A stretch of 64,000 nucleotides of DNA from Pseudomonas sp. R37(2017) (GTDB lineage Bacteria; Pseudomonadota; Gammaproteobacteria; Pseudomonadales; Pseudomonadaceae). Position numbers and translations under genes: made by a program. This document shows, piece by piece, positions 62,442 to 64,000 of the stretch (positions are counted from its first letter, which is position 1; each line of letters opens with the position of its first letter). The stretch covers positions 404,950 through 468,949 of the forward strand of contig NZ_NEHO01000001.1 in NCBI RefSeq assembly GCF_002113375.1, in the 5' to 3' direction. Under the pieces are notes generated by a model. It was not told where the DNA came from. It ran no database searches and saw only the letters and a program-made list of their open reading frames with translations.

Positions 62442-62826
62442 GGAGGATTCCTGACGACAAGAGCGGCTGGAACAGACCGCATGAAGACGATCGAGCAAGG
62501 CTGTGACCATCGCCCGACGCAAAACATTCACACGTCCCGGGTAAGTTTTCGCATTGTCATAACGATAGACGGTTAATCGCGACACCTTGTACAGCCATGC
62601 AGGATGCCACCAACCTCGCGCATGAACGGTTTTTTTTCAGCAGATATGGCCCTGCTGTCGGCCTGAGGATGGCCGCTGCGGCTCAAGCCTGATAAAATCG
62701 CGCGCCTTCGCAGACCGGCAACAGCCGGGTACCCTGAAATTCGCGCATGGCCCTCGCCTTCGCCTGTTTCGGCGGTCCCGATGGACTCGGTCGTTACCCA
62801 GAAATCCCCCCCTAAAGGCCTGGATC
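62442..62826. other. Divergent promoter region, DUF2066 gene and purM
   Basis: No supportable gene. It includes a TGATAAAAT sequence (62690-62698) that could serve as a -10 element for purM. No PurR-like palindrome was recognised. Confidence 0.5.
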
Positions 62827-63885
62827 ATGAGCAAGCAACCCTCCCTGAGCTACAAGGACGCCGGTGTAGACATCGACGCCGGTGAAGCATTGGTCGAACG
62901 CATCAAGAGCGTCGCCAAGCGCACTGCGCGCCCGGAAGTCATGGGCGGCCTGGGCGGTTTCGGCGCCCTCTGCGAAATCCCGGCCGGCTACAAGCAGCCT
63001 GTGCTGGTTTCCGGCACTGACGGCGTCGGCACCAAGCTGCGCCTGGCACTGAACCTGAACAAGCACGACAGCATCGGCATCGACCTGGTTGCCATGTGCG
63101 TCAACGACCTGGTGGTGTGCGGCGCCGAGCCGCTGTTCTTCCTCGACTACTACGCCACCGGCAAACTGAACGTCGACACCGCTGCCCAGGTGGTGACCGG
63201 CATCGGCGCCGGCTGCGAACTGTCGGGTTGCTCCCTGGTCGGCGGCGAAACCGCTGAAATGCCAGGCATGTACGAAGGCGAAGACTACGACCTGGCCGGC
63301 TTCTGCGTCGGCGTCGTGGAAAAGTCCGAAATCATCGACGGCTCCAAGGTCGCTGCTGGCGATGCCCTGCTCGCCCTGCCGTCTTCCGGCCCACACTCCA
63401 ACGGCTACTCGCTGATCCGCAAGATCATCGAAGTCTCCGGCGCCGACATCGAAAACACCCAGCTCGACGGCAAGCCGCTGACCGATCTGCTGATGGCCCC
63501 GACCCGCATCTACGTGAAGCCGCTGCTCAAGCTGATCAAGGAAACCGGCGCAGTCAAAGCCATGGCCCACATCACCGGTGGCGGCCTGCTGGACAACATC
63601 CCGCGCGTACTGCCAAAAGGCGCGCAAGCCGTGGTTGACGTGGCCAGCTGGAACCGCCCGGCAGTGTTCGACTGGCTGCAAGAGAAAGGCAACGTTGACG
63701 AGAACGAAATGCACCGCGTGCTGAACTGCGGCGTGGGCATGGTCATCTGCGTGGCGCAAGAGCACGTTGAAACCGCGCTGAACGTACTGCGTGAAGCCGG
63801 CGAGCAGCCTTGGGTCATCGGCCAGATCGCCACCGCTGCCGAAGGCGCGGCTCAGGTTGAACTGAAGAACCTCAAGGCTCACTGA
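62827..63885 (+). CDS. purM: Phosphoribosylformylglycinamidine cyclo-ligase
   Basis: AIR synthetase, 352 aa, fifth step of purine synthesis. Conserved blocks are [46 protein letters not shown] and [16 protein letters not shown]. The ATG at 62827 is standard. Its stop overlaps the purN start (TGATG), so the two form an operon. Confidence 0.98.
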   Translation: MSKQPSLSYKDAGVDIDAGEALVERIKSVAKRTARPEVMGGLGGFGALCEIPAGYKQPVLVSGTDGVGTKLRLALNLNKHDSIGIDLVAMCVNDLVVCGAEPLFFLDYYATGKLNVDTAAQVVTGIGAGCELSGCSLVGGETAEMPGMYEGEDYDLAGFCVGVVEKSEIIDGSKVAAGDALLALPSSGPHSNGYSLIRKIIEVSGADIENTQLDGKPLTDLLMAPTRIYVKPLLKLIKETGAVKAMAHITGGGLLDNIPRVLPKGAQAVVDVASWNRPAVFDWLQEKGNVDENEMHRVLNCGVGMVICVAQEHVETALNVLREAGEQPWVIGQIATAAEGAAQVELKNLKAH

Positions 63886-64000
63886 TGCCTAAGACCTGTG
63901 ATGTCGTGGTGCTGCTGTCCGGCACCGGCAGTAACTTGCAGGCCCTGATCGATAGCTCGCGGACCGGTGACAACCCGGTCCGCATCGCTGCGGTGATTTC
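63885..64000 (+). CDS. purN: Phosphoribosylglycinamide formyltransferase (5' part)
   Basis: Only the first 38 codons are in the window. The start [20 protein letters not shown] contains the phosphate-binding SGTGSNLQA motif of PurN. It overlaps the purM stop by one base. The rest lies beyond base 64000. Confidence 0.93.
   Translation, partial: MPKTCDVVVLLSGTGSNLQALIDSSRTGDNPVRIAAVI

Overview
The window is chromosomal DNA from a fluorescent Pseudomonas, most likely the P. fluorescens group. The evidence is the high GC content, the gene order (htrB-minCDE-rluA-apeB; prc beside an EAL/CBS/GGDEF gene; fklB; tRNA-Asp/tRNA-Val; rdgC; an MxtR-like sensor; a cob operon; hda-perM-purM-purN), and at least 13 intergenic copies or pairs of the REP palindrome typical of this group. 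No prophage, insertion sequence, CRISPR array or integron was seen. Almost everything looks like core or soft-core genome.

Layout. 1-8.7 kb: a patatin cut by the window edge, a lipid A acyltransferase, the Min division-site system, RluA, an M18 aminopeptidase, a small membrane protein and a large MscS-type channel. 8.8-15.3 kb: a locus of a GntR/HutC regulator, a periplasmic binding protein, a cytoplasmic alkaline-phosphatase-superfamily enzyme, two permeases, an ATPase and a HAD phosphatase, with two matching operator-like sites in the divergent promoter. It reads as uptake and stepwise hydrolysis of an unidentified phosphorus ester. 15.4-23.2 kb: quinone oxidoreductase, Prc protease, a c-di-GMP enzyme, a three-gene HTH/unknown/Sel1 cluster, a DUF1232 protein and an FKBP lipoprotein. 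23.5-28.8 kb: a di-haem cytochrome plus catalase-fold pair, a duplicated tRNA-Asp/tRNA-Val unit, rdgC, and a guanidine-II riboswitch controlling sugE.

28.9-45.6 kb: an LplT-PlsC fusion, a TehA-family channel, a TetR/MFS divergent pair sharing a 16-bp perfect inverted repeat, an SSS-histidine kinase-receiver hybrid, rmuC, a small Sel1 protein, a 1-kb gene-poor interval, two uncharacterised proteins (one resembling a phage protein), fadL, a glutathione peroxidase and a MarR/MFS pair with matching palindromes. 45.7-54.9 kb: a ten-gene late-cobalamin operon (cobO-cobB-bluB-cbiB-cobD-cobQ-cobU-cobT-cobC-cobS) on the minus strand behind a complete cobalamin riboswitch. 55-64 kb: a Pseudomonas protein of unknown role, a PQQ-type sugar dehydrogenase lipoprotein, an O-methyltransferase, two NlpC/P60 lipoproteins, hda, perM, a DUF2066 protein, purM and the start of purN.

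The observations most worth following are the phosphorus-ester locus with its operators, a two-copy 131-bp intergenic element carrying an inverted DnaA-box pair, the phage-like protein whose putative catalytic Glu is Gln, the palindromic operators, and a REP element that encodes the C-terminus of CobB. All calls come from reading the sequence; no database search was run.
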